Source: Shewanellaceae bacterium UBA2521
GTDB taxonomy: Bacteria; Pseudomonadota; Gammaproteobacteria; Enterobacterales; Shewanellaceae
Direction of reading: 5' to 3'
Assembly: GCA_002341165.1 (NCBI GenBank)
Contig: DDNL01000034.1
Location: 4,384-28,016, forward strand
Length of the DNA stretch: 23,633 bases
This document shows positions 23,395-23,633 of this stretch, in pieces (within the stretch, counting starts at the first letter, position 1; each line of letters begins with the position of its first letter). Below the pieces are notes generated by a model. The model searched no databases. It was given only the letters and a program-made list of their open reading frames with translations, and was not told the DNA's origin. The position numbers and the translations under genes were made by a program.

Positions 23395-23462
23395 TGAACT
23401 GAACAACATCATCAAAGTAAACTAAAAAACTCAGTGCATGATGAAGTGCACGGTTCAGTTCA
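23395..23462. repeat. Compound inverted repeat between member C and tRNA-Arg
   Basis: A perfect 10-bp inverted repeat (tgaactgaac 23395-23404, gttcagttca 23453-23462) encloses a second one (catcat 23407-23412, atgatg 23438-23443). There is no T tract. It could be a structured RNA, a protein-binding site or a recombination-related sequence near the tRNA. Confidence 0.5.
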
Positions 23463-23576
23463 GTACCGATGTTCAAAAATGCAGATGCATGTTTAAAGAT
23501 GCTAGAGGATAAGTAGAGATAAAAAGAAATAAATAGAGCGAAAGGTTTTATATATAAAAAATATTTGAAGAAAAGA

Positions 23577-23633
23577 TGGCGCGCCAGGCAGGATTCGAAC
23601 CTGCGACCGTCCGCTTAGAAGGCGGATGCTCTA
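23577..23633 (-). tRNA. tRNA-Arg (anticodon UCU), 3' part; 5' end outside window
   Basis: Read on the minus strand, the sequence gives the end of the D arm (TAGAGCAT), an anticodon stem-loop CCGC-CTTCTAA-GCGG with anticodon TCT, a variable loop, the T arm GCAGG-TTCGAAT-CCTGC and an acceptor 3' strand ending in an encoded CCA. This matches tRNA-Arg for AGA codons, similar to E. coli argU. Its 3' end faces the accessory region, the usual side for integration of mobile islands. Confidence 0.95.

Overview
The window reads as an AT-rich gammaproteobacterial chromosome segment. The placement rests on the end of hslU followed by a DUF971 gene, a RraA protein, a beta-carbonic anhydrase and a tRNA-Arg(UCU) at the right edge. 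I cannot place it below class from sequence alone.

Left part (1-3005), conserved housekeeping genes: the 3' end of hslU, a DUF971 gene 31 nt downstream, and a RraA-family gene whose Shine-Dalgarno can fold into a hairpin. These face a TRIC/UPF0126 membrane protein and a beta-carbonic anhydrase on the minus strand.

Middle part (3006-11588), loosely packed accessory genes: a doubtful 69-codon ORF, an orphan single-pass membrane protein (350 aa), an orphan exported protein (244 aa), a secreted S33-type alpha/beta hydrolase, and an 868-residue protein built of RTX calcium-binding repeats and spacer modules with no recognised catalytic domain. No type I secretion genes are visible. Intergenic spaces are long and rich in inverted repeats.

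Right part (11589-23576) is the most unusual. It starts with a tandem pair of paralogous lipoproteins that share a Gly/Asp-rich tether and the same terminator stem. It continues with three related membrane proteins (741, 566 and 699 aa). Each has its own AT-rich beta-helix/pentapeptide-like N-terminal region joined to a shared multi-helix membrane C-terminus (motifs A-x-E-x-x-A-K-R, YGxSxxRP and a terminal FLIGLGLRN). Two further uncharacterised genes lie between the second and third: a 373-residue single-span protein and a 112-residue two-span protein. This variable-front, constant-membrane-back layout beside a tRNA gene is the best candidate for an undescribed system, perhaps sensor/effector proteins in defence, competition or stress. 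No integrase or duplicated tRNA end was found in the window, so genomic-island status is inferred.
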